A DNA stretch of 64,000 bases from Flavisolibacter ginsenosidimutans (GCF_007970805.1 NZ_CP042433.1:3038001-3102000), one strand, 5' to 3'; shown: positions 18,701 to 25,715, counted from the stretch's first letter. Program-made: numbers and translations. Notes: generated by a model from the sequence alone, not told the origin.

Positions 18701-18981
18701 AATGGATGCTTGATCCACCTTTTAATTTTTATCCTACCAGAAGGTAAGTCCTTTTTTTTCGTTTTTTTCGTTGTTAATAAAGCATACTCGTAAGCGTCGA
18801 TATTACTATCACTACTATCACTTGTCAAGAAATAATGAATACCTGCCGATTCAATTACAAAAGGCGTTGCACTGATAATTTGGATACTATCAAGAGTCGT
18901 TTCAGTACTAAAGTATTGCCATACTTCATTGCCATTGCTTTGAAAAATTAACTTCAAAACTTTTGGGAGAATTAGAGCCAT
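15739..18981 (-). CDS. Large DEAH-box helicase with C-terminal nuclease-like region
   Basis: 1080 residues. Superfamily 2 motifs: Q-region near 125-130, Walker A MPTGTGKTETML (152-162), DEAH at 262-265, motif III TATPFR (288-293), motif VI QFIGRFTR near 450. The C-terminal third has DDDGKGEIADIIGI followed by VHLYHLKYARNG, which fits the D-(x)n-ExK spacing of PD-(D/E)XK nucleases loosely. Such helicase-nuclease proteins occur as single-gene or core components of restriction and anti-phage systems. No methylase or partner gene is next to it; the neighbours upstream are small stress-type proteins. Helicase call is certain, nuclease call is tentative. Confidence 0.85.
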   Translation of the reverse strand: MALILPKVLKLIFQSNGNEVWQYFSTETTLDSIQIISATPFVIESAGIHYFLTSDSSDSNIDAYEYALLTTKKTKKKDLPSGRIKIKRWIKHPLFQNRTSDEVITTWVDSFRLVKENEQANIKGLRSPQVGALYSILAHVQNPDEKAIVVMPTGTGKTETMLATLIANSCNKLLVSVPSDSLRTQISEKFITLGLLKEYGIVNPSCLNPIVGIINHAFSNVEELQEFVSKCNVVVSTMNLLTSLSLEQKAILNHFFSHFFVDEAHHSEADTWKELIERFDPSKVILFTATPFRNDGKSLQGKIIFNFSLRKAQEQKYYKTINYLPIREYNKKLADEKIAERAVQQLKADLTAGFKHILMARCMSKRRALEVFDHYQRFPEHNPVVVYTGAPGLAAKIEAIKKGNHSIIVCVNMLGEGFDLPNLKIAAIHDERQSIPVTLQFIGRFTRTSYSQLGNASFVTNTAYPPIHEELDQLYARNADWNLLLPRLSANATQKEISIKEFLDGFSNLDDSLIPFTQINPALSTIIYKTNVNAWKPAKHYWEELFSDYEHVFSDTNHKDTLVIILGKIEQVEWGTFVSVQNLKWDVIVIHWDVGPAFNRVFLNTSIKQYSGIELLEKIFGEGNLNLITGMGVFRIFYDVNRLSLFNVGTRRGIGQDITFQSYFGKGVQDGIKLLEQGTLIKNNIFGVGYKDGEKTSLGCSVKGKIWSYQRGNLDELTKWCKTIGAIVEDETIDPNIVLKHTLAVESLDERPKNVMPVLIDWNPEMYENTENRYGLTINGVPLDLAHAELNLLNPTLDQALQFSLDTDRFSVQFQIDLGKNAATEENYYQVKQLTTETCFIQFGARTESLLQFFQHYVPTIWFADGSQLFGNLYVKLKSQPDGISLDNIIADDWTGVNIEKESQDIAPYVQDSIQYYFIEKIRNEFQFIYDDDGKGEIADIIGINDTGSAINVHLYHLKYARNGQTSNNIDNFYQVCGQAQKSLKWKHKDSREIFTHLFKRKTKTLGNNSCSRIVKGTEDDLEKFLEQAKWTKPVRYHMYIVQPSLSKGNASSDILLLLGNVQHCLATIGNIDLTVYASQ

Positions 18982-19148
18982 TTTAATCGTTAGTTTGAAT
19001 TAAGTCAAATCACCTTATAAAAACACTAAATTTATTAGCGGTCAGAAATTGTTTTACTCAGACTTTTGCCTGAATTCAATTAAGTCCTTTATCGATAGTT
19101 TTTTCATTTTGATACATAAGGTTTAACTAAAGTATTTCTTTCGGTTTT

Positions 19149-19376
19149 CTATCTAAGTTTGGCCGCGTAATTTTTCTTTACATATTTTCCGATAAAGCTA
19201 TTTAACCCTCTTCCAGCTATTGCCAAACGCTTCATTTCCTCGATATAATTAGCTCCGGTACTACTGTACGTATACCGGTAAACGGACCAATCAGAAAATT
19301 GAACATCAATCAGGTTTGTGCCGACTTGGTAAGCACGAACGCCGGAATTGCCATTTAGATTTGCATAGGGAGTCAT
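19149..19376 (-). CDS. KTSC-domain small protein
   Basis: 75 residues. The core LIDVQFSDWSVYRYTYSSTG, ending LNSFIGKYVKKNY, follows the KTSC pattern (hydrophobic strand, VYRY, later FN-type helix). KTSC domains occur alone or fused to nucleic-acid enzymes; their function is unclear. First of three small minus-strand genes between the helicase and the TAC operon. Confidence 0.65.
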   Translation of the reverse strand: MTPYANLNGNSGVRAYQVGTNLIDVQFSDWSVYRYTYSSTGANYIEEMKRLAIAGRGLNSFIGKYVKKNYAAKLR

Positions 19377-19422
19377 AATAAAGAGGTTTTTTTGTGGTTA
19401 TTGTGAATTTTTTGAATTAGGC

Positions 19423-19653
19423 TTAATGGGTAGTAGCGACTACAAGCCTCCATCGAATATGCCCTTGTGCCTGCGTATGCTGATGATGGTTTTGTGGGGG
19501 TAGCGGGTGCGGGCTTACCGACACGATTTCGTGACCACAGCCATCGCAACGGTAGATTCCCGAATTGGATGTTTTCGCCCCTGGATGGTGTGTAAGATCA
19601 AAGGCTGAATGATTATTCAGCGTCAGGTAGGCAGAGTTTTTATAATAGGCCAT
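19423..19653 (-). CDS. Small zinc-finger-like protein ('protein L' family)
   Basis: 76 residues with SGIYRCDGCGHEIVSV, a CxxCG knuckle, followed by LPPQNHHQHTQAQGHIRW, a His-rich stretch conserved across proteobacterial and Bacteroidota relatives usually annotated as protein L or hypothetical. The cysteine and histidine arrangement suggests metal binding. Function not established. Confidence 0.65.
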   Translation of the reverse strand: MAYYKNSAYLTLNNHSAFDLTHHPGAKTSNSGIYRCDGCGHEIVSVSPHPLPPQNHHQHTQAQGHIRWRLVVATTH

Positions 19654-19765
19654 TCGTAAATTTTGAAGTGGTGATTGAGATGTTTAGAACAACGTATAAA
19701 GGCGGCACTCGACTCATTTTCCATGATTGAGCAATGTTTGAAATGCAAGAGCCCGTGTTTATACA

Positions 19766-19987
19766 CTACCCTTTAGGTGGATAGACGTCGTTTCCGTGAC
19801 TGTCCTTAGCACGTATTTGCCCATTGCGCCCATGAATCACCAATTCGCTTCCTTGATTCTGTGCAATTTCTCGTGCTATTTCAATCGCTTGCTTTTGCGT
19901 GTCGGTAGTAGCGGTGTACTTGCTGTTGCCTTCTCCTTTTACGCTCCATTGCCCGTTGTTGGGCACGACGTGTTGATTTTTTCCCAT
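19766..19987 (-). CDS. DUF2188-family protein
   Basis: 73 residues matching DUF2188: QHVVPNNGQWSVKGEGNSKY, then a helix (KQAIEIAREIAQNQG), then LVIHGRNGQIRAKDSHG. This family is widespread, cytoplasmic and of unknown function, often induced in stress or carried on accessory islands. Good family match over full length. Confidence 0.85.
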   Translation of the reverse strand: MGKNQHVVPNNGQWSVKGEGNSKYTATTDTQKQAIEIAREIAQNQGSELVIHGRNGQIRAKDSHGNDVYPPKG

Positions 19988-20169
19988 TGTTATGAGTTTT
20001 ATTGTGTTTAAATAAATGACCCATTCATTTCGCCGGTGACGTTGATTTCTTAAACAATAGAAGGCACAGGTTGTGTAGCTGCTACTGCATCAAGAGTTTA
20101 ACCTAAGGGAGTTCTGTAAAGGAGGAAAAAGGAGCAGGAGGAGTGAAGGTGCTAAGCTTTCATAGTGTA

Positions 20170-20199
20170 TTGCTTATCGACATTCCGACTCTATATTTG
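20170..20199 (+). promoter_or_regulatory. Bacteroidota-type promoter for an sRNA candidate
   Basis: TTG (20170-20172), 19 bases, TATATTTG (20192-20199): an excellent match to -33/-7 consensus. There is no open frame immediately downstream, so a non-coding RNA is likely. Confidence 0.65.
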
Positions 20200-20204
20200 C
20201 GACC

Positions 20205-20300
20205 GATCAACTAATTACAGAAAAGGCAGCATCTTGCGATGCCAGGTTTCCGAGGCCTTTCTTTTCTGTTTTCGTTAGCCCCGTAAGGGGCTTTCCTATT
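20205..20300 (+). ncRNA. Small RNA candidate (~95 nt) with own promoter and terminator
   Basis: Begins just after the promoter at 20170-20199. The first element is a long stem CAGAAAAGGC / GCCTTTCTTTTCTG enclosing a GCATC-TTGC-GATGC hairpin. The second is GCCCC-GTAA-GGGGC (20278-20291) followed by TTTCCTATTTT, a GNRA-looped terminator. No start codon with a credible frame occurs in it. It lies 250 bases before the TAC operon; the intervening region could hold its targets or a separate promoter. Not matched to a known family by eye. Confidence 0.5.
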
Positions 20301-20531
20301 TTAAGAACTTCTTTTGCTCATCAACAGCTTGTCCTGTTTTGTTTTCCTTAACAAACAGTGACAGATTTTCATCTCTTCACCAATATTTTTTTGTTTCATA
20401 CGGTTTTGCTATTTTAACTGACTTTGATACTACTTATGATGAAAAATTAATTGCCCCTTGCAGGGCTTGCTTATCTATACCGTAAAATTACGGCCAATCT
20501 ATGCAAATATACAATTCTTACCGAAAAAATA

Positions 20532-20543
20532 AACTTATAAGTT
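20532..20543. promoter_or_regulatory. Palindromic operator candidate of the TAC operon
   Basis: AACTTATAAGTT, a perfect 12-bp palindrome ending seven bases before the toxin ATG. Toxin-antitoxin operons are commonly autorepressed by the HTH antitoxin binding such a site. Confidence 0.5.
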
Positions 20544-20549
20544 CATTTT

Positions 20550-21131
20550 ATGGAACTCGTACCTATATTTGTTGGAACAAATTCAGATGATGGCGGTCTC
20601 TGGGCTATCCAATACAATGAAGAAACCGACGAGTTTGAGCGTCTTTTTGACCTATGGGCTAATGTAGAATATCTTGAAAGCTTTTTCCGTGAGCACATTC
20701 ATGACCTAGCGGCCACCTCGTGGACTAATGACACCGATGAACTTATTGAAGAGACCGTTTTTTCCCTTCTGGATGAGGCCGAAGAACTAGAAGATGCACT
20801 TATTTACTATGTAAAAGGAGGGCTAGCGGGAAATGGCCTTGCTTTACAACAGCTCTTTAAACCGCTTGATAACCGAATTTACGAACTGAAGCCTTTACAA
20901 AAGAGCAAGGCTTCCATCCGGACCAGACAACGGCCGAACCCCAAACTCAGGATCTATGCCATCAGGCTCGCACCAAATTTGTATATCGTAACCGGAGGCG
21001 CCATTAAGCTTACTCATACGATGAATGAACGGCCTCATTTGGTGGCAGAGCTTCAAAAAATTGAACGAGTAAGAGAATGGCTGAAAAGTGAAGGAATTTC
21101 TGAACCTGAGGATTTAAACAACGAAGAATGA
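20550..21131 (+). CDS. HigB/RelE-like toxin of a toxin-antitoxin-chaperone operon
   Basis: 193 residues. The C-terminal ~60 residues (KLRIYAIRLAPNLYIVTGG, then IKLTHTMNERPHL, then a helix ERVREWLKS) resemble the RelE/HigB (Gp49-like) fold, with basic residues suited to mRNA cleavage on the ribosome. The first ~110 residues are acidic and unusual for HigB, which is normally 90-120 residues long. The stop codon overlaps the start of the HTH gene by four bases, and a SecB-like gene follows. The toxin call rests on the C-terminal pattern and the gene order; no catalytic residue can be fixed from sequence alone. Confidence 0.6.
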   Translation: MELVPIFVGTNSDDGGLWAIQYNEETDEFERLFDLWANVEYLESFFREHIHDLAATSWTNDTDELIEETVFSLLDEAEELEDALIYYVKGGLAGNGLALQQLFKPLDNRIYELKPLQKSKASIRTRQRPNPKLRIYAIRLAPNLYIVTGGAIKLTHTMNERPHLVAELQKIERVREWLKSEGISEPEDLNNEE

Positions 21132-21667
21132 CCATGGACCTTACTAAAAGATTGCAGGCACTTTCCAGCGACAAGCCTTCGGGCTGGCTGCAAAAAGCAG
21201 AAGAAAGGAAGCAGAACAGGAACTGGCAAAAACGTTCTGCGGCCATCGCCTTGCGTGTATTAAGAGAATTGCGTTACCAGGGTTTAACACAGCGTGATCT
21301 TGCCGAAAAAATGGGTGTTGCCGCACAACAAGTGAACAAGATTGTGAAGGGGCAGGAAAATATGACACTGGACACTTTGGTGAAACTTGAAACGGCATTG
21401 GGTATTCAGTTGTTGCATGATGGCAAGCCTCAGCCAATGGCCGTTTTAGGGTTTAGAAGTTTGCCGGTTGCTGAAAAGATTTCAAGGGGCTTTGCGACTT
21501 ATCATCATGGATCATACATGGCTAGTACATGTGTTCTCGGCGGAGGATTTTCTTTAGATATCGATATCACGGCTGCGTTTGAAAATGCGAACGAAAAACA
21601 ACTACATACCCAATATCCTGTTCCCGGAAAAGAAAAGTGGCTTCGACGACATACTGAATTCTCCTAA
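21128..21667 (+). CDS. HigA-like XRE antitoxin with C-terminal extension
   Basis: 179 residues. A clear XRE helix-turn-helix at about residues 40-95 (LTQRDLAEKMGVAAQQVNKI ... NMTLDTLVKLETALGIQL). It is followed by about 75 residues that standard HigA antitoxins lack (from PMAVLGFRSLP to RRHTEFS). In TAC systems such an extension is the chaperone-addiction segment, which makes antitoxin folding depend on the SecB-like partner. The start overlaps the toxin stop (ATGA) and the chaperone gene follows after two bases. Likely represses its own promoter at the 20532 palindrome. Confidence 0.8.
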   Translation: MTMDLTKRLQALSSDKPSGWLQKAEERKQNRNWQKRSAAIALRVLRELRYQGLTQRDLAEKMGVAAQQVNKIVKGQENMTLDTLVKLETALGIQLLHDGKPQPMAVLGFRSLPVAEKISRGFATYHHGSYMASTCVLGGGFSLDIDITAAFENANEKQLHTQYPVPGKEKWLRRHTEFS

Positions 21668-21669
21668 CA

Positions 21670-22110
21670 ATGACAGAAACACAACTGCCGGTTAGTTTTC
21701 AATTAGCAGATATTCAAACCGAGCAATTTGCCCTTATTGAAGCAGCTTATAAAGAAACCGAAGCTGAACACATAAAACTAAATTCAAGTTTTCGATTTGG
21801 CTTTAATGAAAGCGATAAATCTATTTTAGCGAGTCCACGCTTTTCTTTTGAACAGAAAGAAAACTCTTTTATCATTTTAGAAGTAGCCTGTATTTACACC
21901 ATTGCGGATGAATCCTGGAGACACATGTTCAATGCCAAAGAGCATACCGTGACTTTATCAAAAGCATTTGCAGCTCATATTGCAGCGTTATCTATAGGGA
22001 CCGTACGGGGTGTTTTGCATGCAAAAACTGAACAAACTCCATTTAATAAATTTATGATACCATTGATAAATGTGGCGGAGAATATTACAGAGGACGTTCT
22101 ATTGAAGTAA
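21670..22110 (+). CDS. SecB-like chaperone of the TAC operon
   Basis: 146 residues. The central strands SFIILEVACIYTIADESW and the tail VRGVLHAKTEQTPFNKFMIP, then LINVAENI, follow the pattern of SecB-like proteins (hydrophobic strand with evac, then RG-ilh-kT, then P-inv). The gene starts two bases after the antitoxin stop, the layout of toxin-antitoxin-chaperone loci such as mycobacterial HigB-HigA-SecB. Its expected role is to bind the antitoxin extension and keep it stable. It is AT-rich and probably not the housekeeping SecB. Confidence 0.6.
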   Translation: MTETQLPVSFQLADIQTEQFALIEAAYKETEAEHIKLNSSFRFGFNESDKSILASPRFSFEQKENSFIILEVACIYTIADESWRHMFNAKEHTVTLSKAFAAHIAALSIGTVRGVLHAKTEQTPFNKFMIPLINVAENITEDVLLK

Positions 22111-22159
22111 TTAAAGATTAAGCAGGTTTTGACAGACTATAACTTTTACATATGTTGGC

Positions 22160-22195
22160 GCTTGATCATTGACTAATTGATCAAGCTTATATTTA
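22160..22195 (+). terminator. Hairpin after the TAC operon
   Basis: Perfect 9-bp inverted repeat GCTTGATCA / TGATCAAGC with a nine-base loop, followed by TTATATTTAA. A weak-tailed terminator closing the three-gene operon is the simplest reading. Confidence 0.45.
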
Positions 22196-22201
22196 ACTGA
22201 T

Positions 22202-22723
22202 ATGCCCATTACTCCTCTTTACTTTATCCAAGGTGCAATAACTATAATCTTATCAGCAATTGTAGCTTATCTCGTAAGCCGTAGTCAGAAAAAGCTAGAC
22301 TATGTTTATGACTTTCGCAAATACATTCTTGATAAGCGTAAGAAAATATACGATCAAATAGAGGTCACGATTTCTCATCTAAATACATTCCGCTTCGATA
22401 CATTGGAAGGCAACCATTGTCACGTATTTATGCTATCAGCGGACGCAGCTGGCGATCTTGAGCGAGAATTAGTTGATCTCTTAAGACACTCCTATTGGAT
22501 GAGCAATGAGATGGCCATGCTACTCTCTAAAGTTAATCTCACTTTTGTACAAATTAACTCACGACAACAACATGGAGATAGACCTATAGATTCTTGGGGC
22601 AAAGAGTTTTTTCAGGATTTTTACAAGCTCGGCGAGGAACTTAAGGGGGTCTACTTTTTTGATGTCATGCACTTAAACAACCTTTCATTATTTAAGAAAA
22701 GTAAATCAACAAAAATTGGCTAA
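22202..22723 (+). CDS. Hypothetical protein with N-terminal membrane anchor
   Basis: 173 residues. One N-terminal membrane helix (FIQGAITIILSAIVAYLV), a basic stop-transfer SRSQKKLDY, then a predominantly helical soluble domain (KRKKIYDQIEVTISHLNTF; LERELVDLLRHSYW). No known domain recognised. It follows the TAC operon and has the same AT-rich composition, so it probably belongs to the island. A membrane-tethered helical protein of this size could be an effector or an immunity protein, but nothing specific shows it. Confidence 0.6.
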   Translation: MPITPLYFIQGAITIILSAIVAYLVSRSQKKLDYVYDFRKYILDKRKKIYDQIEVTISHLNTFRFDTLEGNHCHVFMLSADAAGDLERELVDLLRHSYWMSNEMAMLLSKVNLTFVQINSRQQHGDRPIDSWGKEFFQDFYKLGEELKGVYFFDVMHLNNLSLFKKSKSTKIG

Positions 22724-22985
22724 AAATCTTTCCTTTTTTTGACGTCCTTTTTTGTAGGTAAAACTTAATTTGTAAGTGGGCATCAAACCCTTTTAATTTC
22801 AGGAATGCTAAACAGAACTTGACTTTATATCGGTGTCATTATAAAACATGCTTTGCACTTACTGGTCTTTTCTATCTTTTACTATGAATAGAAGCCAGTA
22901 GCCTTATAAGTTGATGAGTGCTATTCCCGCATGCAGTTGTCTGGTCGGTGACTGTTTAACCTAACCTGTTTTGTATCTTTCTTCG

Positions 22986-23966
22986 ATGAACTATCACCAT
23001 CTCAAAGACTTCCTCCTACATCAAATGCGCATGTCGCATATCTACCAGCCGGTGATGATTAAGTGTTTGCTGCAAGAGGGAGGCATAGCTGAAGATATTA
23101 CTATTGCCCGTGACCTACTACAGTACGACCCCAGCCAGCTGGAATACTACCAGCAGATCACCAATAACATGGTTGGCAAGGTGCTGCGCAACCGGCAGGT
23201 AGTAGAAAAAGAAAAGAAGCATTACCTCCTGACTGGTTTTGAACACCTGCATAAAAATGAAATAGCTGACCTGGTTACCATTTGCGAAAAGAAGATTGAT
23301 GAATACATCGCTAAACGGGGTGATGCGATCTGGCAACACCGAAAGAAAAGCCGAGGGTATATCAGCGGCACTGCCCGTTACAAGGTGTTGAAGCGGGCAC
23401 AGTTTCGATGTGAACTTTGCGGCATTTCAGCCAGTGAAAAAGCCTTGGAAGTGGATCATATACTGCCGGTTAACCTTGGTGGAAAAGACGAAGAAGATAA
23501 TTACCAAGCTTTGTGCTATTCCTGCAACGCCATGAAACGAGATACGGATGCTACTGACTTCAGAGAAATAAAGGATCAGTACGAACACCGCGAGAAAGAT
23601 TGTATTTTTTGTTTAATTGAAAAGAAACGGATTGTTTCGGAAAACAATCTTGCATTTCTTGTTTACGACCAATACCCGGTTAGTGATTTACACTGCCTGG
23701 TGATACCGAAACGGCATACAGCGGATTATTTTTCCATTTCGCAGCCGGAGATCAACGCGGTTAACCGCCTTGTACAGGATGGCCGAGAAATGATCCTGAA
23801 AAGGGATAAGACGGTATTGGGTTTTAATCTTGGTCTTAACTGCGGAGAGGCAGCCGGACAGACGGTGATGCATACGCACCTGCACCTGATACCAAGGCGA
23901 GAGGGTGATACTCCGACTGTCAGAGGCGGGGTGAGGAATGTGATTGCTGGGAAGGGGCATTATTGA
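22986..23966 (+). CDS. HNH endonuclease-HIT domain fusion protein
   Basis: 326 residues from the ATG at 22986. The N-terminal ~120 residues are helical. An HNH nuclease follows: Cys142-x2-Cys145, VDHILPVNLGG (HNH His), DNYQALCYSCNAMKRD with the second Cys pair. The last ~120 residues form a HIT domain, beginning CIFCLIEKKR and ending in the catalytic triad HTHLHL (His296, 298, 300), which hydrolyses or transfers nucleotides from nucleotide-phosphate bonds. Fusion of a DNA-cutting and a nucleotidyl-hydrolase domain suggests a role in DNA end processing or defence. Both active sites appear complete. Confidence 0.85.
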   Translation: MNYHHLKDFLLHQMRMSHIYQPVMIKCLLQEGGIAEDITIARDLLQYDPSQLEYYQQITNNMVGKVLRNRQVVEKEKKHYLLTGFEHLHKNEIADLVTICEKKIDEYIAKRGDAIWQHRKKSRGYISGTARYKVLKRAQFRCELCGISASEKALEVDHILPVNLGGKDEEDNYQALCYSCNAMKRDTDATDFREIKDQYEHREKDCIFCLIEKKRIVSENNLAFLVYDQYPVSDLHCLVIPKRHTADYFSISQPEINAVNRLVQDGREMILKRDKTVLGFNLGLNCGEAAGQTVMHTHLHLIPRREGDTPTVRGGVRNVIAGKGHY

Positions 23967-24081
23967 AGCGTGAGGTGTATGTAGGTGCCGCTTTTTTATA
24001 ATGAATTTACTGAAGCAGTTTATACGCAGTTAAAATTCAGGTCGTGAAATAAACGGTGCCTTAGGGAAGAGTGTATAACAA

Positions 24082-24110
24082 TAAAAATCCGGCAACAATT
24101 GTTGCCGGAT
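24082..24110 (-). terminator. Perfect-palindrome terminator
   Basis: 24-bp perfect palindrome centred on CAATTG (24087-24110) preceded by an A-run; on the minus strand it is followed by TTTTT and ends the YjzC-like gene. It lies between convergent genes and may also halt the HNH-HIT transcript. Confidence 0.7.
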
Positions 24111-24130
24111 CTGAGATAGTGTAAAAAGCA

Positions 24131-24310
24131 TCACCCCTTTGAAGGTTTGTGAACAGCTGCTCGAACCAGCTTGTAATGATAGCCGCTGAATTCTGTTGGC
24201 GGGAAATGCTCTCCTTTTACGCAGGTAACTTCGGTCACTTTCGAACCGTAGACTGTTTGCTCTTCGTAGATTCCGCTTTGGGGCACTTTTTCACCCGGTC
24301 GATAACTCAT
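24131..24310 (-). CDS. YjzC-like small protein
   Basis: 59 residues: MSYRPGEKVPQSGIYEEQTV, then GSKVTEVTCVKGEHFPPT and a final YHYKLVRAA. The opening (basic-Pro-Gly-x-KxPxSGIY) and the later G-E-x-FPP are those of the YjzC family. Its own perfect-palindrome terminator supports expression. Relatives are small, cytoplasmic, and of unknown function; they often appear next to stress genes. Confidence 0.65.
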   Translation of the reverse strand: MSYRPGEKVPQSGIYEEQTVYGSKVTEVTCVKGEHFPPTEFSGYHYKLVRAAVHKPSKG

Positions 24311-24394
24311 GTTTCAAATATTAAAGTTGATCAATACCAATAAAATTAGCAAATTGTTCAGAAAAATTGCAAATTATGTTAGCATTTTGCTTTA

Positions 24395-24832
24395 TTAATA
24401 TAGCCATTCTCTCACGCCCCCGTGATGCGAACAAGCGCCTCGGCCTGTTGCATAACTGCGGCTGCCGTCGTTACAGATAGCCCCGGTTCTTACCCTGTAA
24501 GCTCTCTGCTCCCTTGTTTCTTTGAGGGCCGGTGCATTGGTATTTACTGACTGCCAATTGTAGGCTGATGTTGCTTGTGTGGTAGTTGCAGAGATATTTG
24601 CCTTTGCCTGTTTTGAAGCCTTTACTTTTTTAGTATGTTCCGGTTGTCGTTGTTCCAATACCGCGATTAATGAATCAACCCTTTTTTGCAAGCCGCTTAG
24701 CTGAAGCTTGAGGGTTTGGAGTTCTGTTTCGGGGTTGCCGGGCGAAGCCGTATGTGTGTTGCAGGAAATGAGGATAAGGGCAATCAGGAAAAAGAAACGA
24801 CTTGTACAAGCCGCCTGGATTTTTGGAAACAT
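24395..24832 (-). CDS. Lipoprotein with C-terminal DUF3761 domain
   Basis: 145 residues. Signal with lipobox ALILISC (Cys about residue 24), then a coiled-coil segment (ELQTLKLQLSGLQKRVDSLI), a basic linker (KKVKASKQAKAN), and a C-terminal GAICNDGSRSYATGRGACSH followed by HGGVREWL, which is the DUF3761 signature with two conserved Cys and a His pair. Anchored to a membrane facing the periplasm or surface. Function of DUF3761 is not known. Confidence 0.75.
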   Translation of the reverse strand: MFPKIQAACTSRFFFLIALILISCNTHTASPGNPETELQTLKLQLSGLQKRVDSLIAVLEQRQPEHTKKVKASKQAKANISATTTQATSAYNWQSVNTNAPALKETREQRAYRVRTGAICNDGSRSYATGRGACSHHGGVREWLY

Positions 24833-25099
24833 ACTGTTTGTTTTGGTTGCACTAAATATAGACAGTTTCTCCTGAAATTATTTTTCACGTGTTGCAATTT
24901 TATTCAACGAGTTTGCCAGCATAAAAAGACCCTGCCAACGGCAGGGGTCAGATAATTGAACGTTAAAGGAAGTATAGAAATGAACAGGCTACACAGTTAA
25001 TGCGAAACTACAAAGGATGCAGTGCTGTCGCCGACCCGCTACGACGCCAAAAAAACACACAACTGTACCCTCCTCTGGTTGTTATGTTATCCCTCTAAA
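24833..25099. other. Intergenic region with a minus-strand hairpin
   Basis: CCCTGCC-AAC-GGCAGGG (24930-24946), preceded by AAAAAG, acts as an intrinsic terminator on the minus strand. No minus-strand gene is recognised in the 500 bases before it. Otherwise nothing recognised. Confidence 0.5.
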
Positions 25100-25292
25100 A
25101 AGGATTCTATGAAATGGATTTGCGCTTTTGTTTGCACAAGGGCTTTTTGTGGCTTTCGTTTAAGGGTTTTCAATAAAGCGCTTAATTATTTGAACACACG
25201 CCTGCGTTTTTACGAGGTCCTTTTTACCTTGACACCGGATTTCATAGACTAATCTTTTTTTCGGCCCTGCGTGTTCATGCGGGGCTTTTTTA
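25100..25292 (+). ncRNA. Structured RNA candidate closed by a 10-bp helix and followed by a terminator
   Basis: TCTATGAAAT (25106-25115) is exactly complementary to ATTTCATAGA (25239-25248), closing a ~140-nt domain. Inside it GCGCTTT pairs with AAAGCGC. A strong terminator (GCCCTGC/GCGGGGC, 25264-25285, then TTTTTT) follows within 15 bases. A 76-residue open frame crosses the region but begins before the helix and its protein is Cys/Leu-rich without recognisable features, so RNA is preferred. No promoter was found with confidence and no known family is recognised. Confidence 0.35.
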
Positions 25293-25496
25293 TTACCGAA
25301 TCCATGCAAGGCCTCGAATGCGGCAGTGTTCACCTAAATAACTTGTGCGTTAAATGCCTTTCCTTGTATTTTCTGTATCGCCACAGCCAACAGTAGTTCA
25401 TTCAGGTTCATTTGGACTAAAAACAAGTGACAATGTGTGGAAGGCAGGGCAACGCTCATTTATCCCGGAAACAAAAGTGACTGTTCAACGAGCAGG

Positions 25497-25715
25497 TCAG
25501 GACACAAGGTGATAATCACCCGACCGCACGTCGTCAAGGCCAACAACGGTAACGCCGTAAATCGCCAGTCCGCAGCGTGCGTTTGGGCTTTCGTGGGGCA
25601 GCAGGGTGTTGTAATCGGTGCGGCTAATTTGCAGAAGACTGGGTTTTTCTTGGTGCTCACTTTTGTAGGCTATCACGGCACGTTCCAAACGTTGTTGCAG
25701 GGCTTGTGGGTACAT
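25497..25715 (-). CDS. Hypothetical small protein
   Basis: 72 residues, MYPQALQQRLERAVIAYKSE, then PSLLQISRTDYNTLL, then GLAIYGVTVVGLDDVRSGDY. The alternation of an amphipathic helix with beta-strands and the lack of rare codons argue that this frame, rather than two overlapping ones, is coding. It lies 67 bases upstream of the response regulator in the opposite frame order (same strand, regulator gene further upstream). No family recognised. Confidence 0.45.
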   Translation of the reverse strand: MYPQALQQRLERAVIAYKSEHQEKPSLLQISRTDYNTLLPHESPNARCGLAIYGVTVVGLDDVRSGDYHLVS

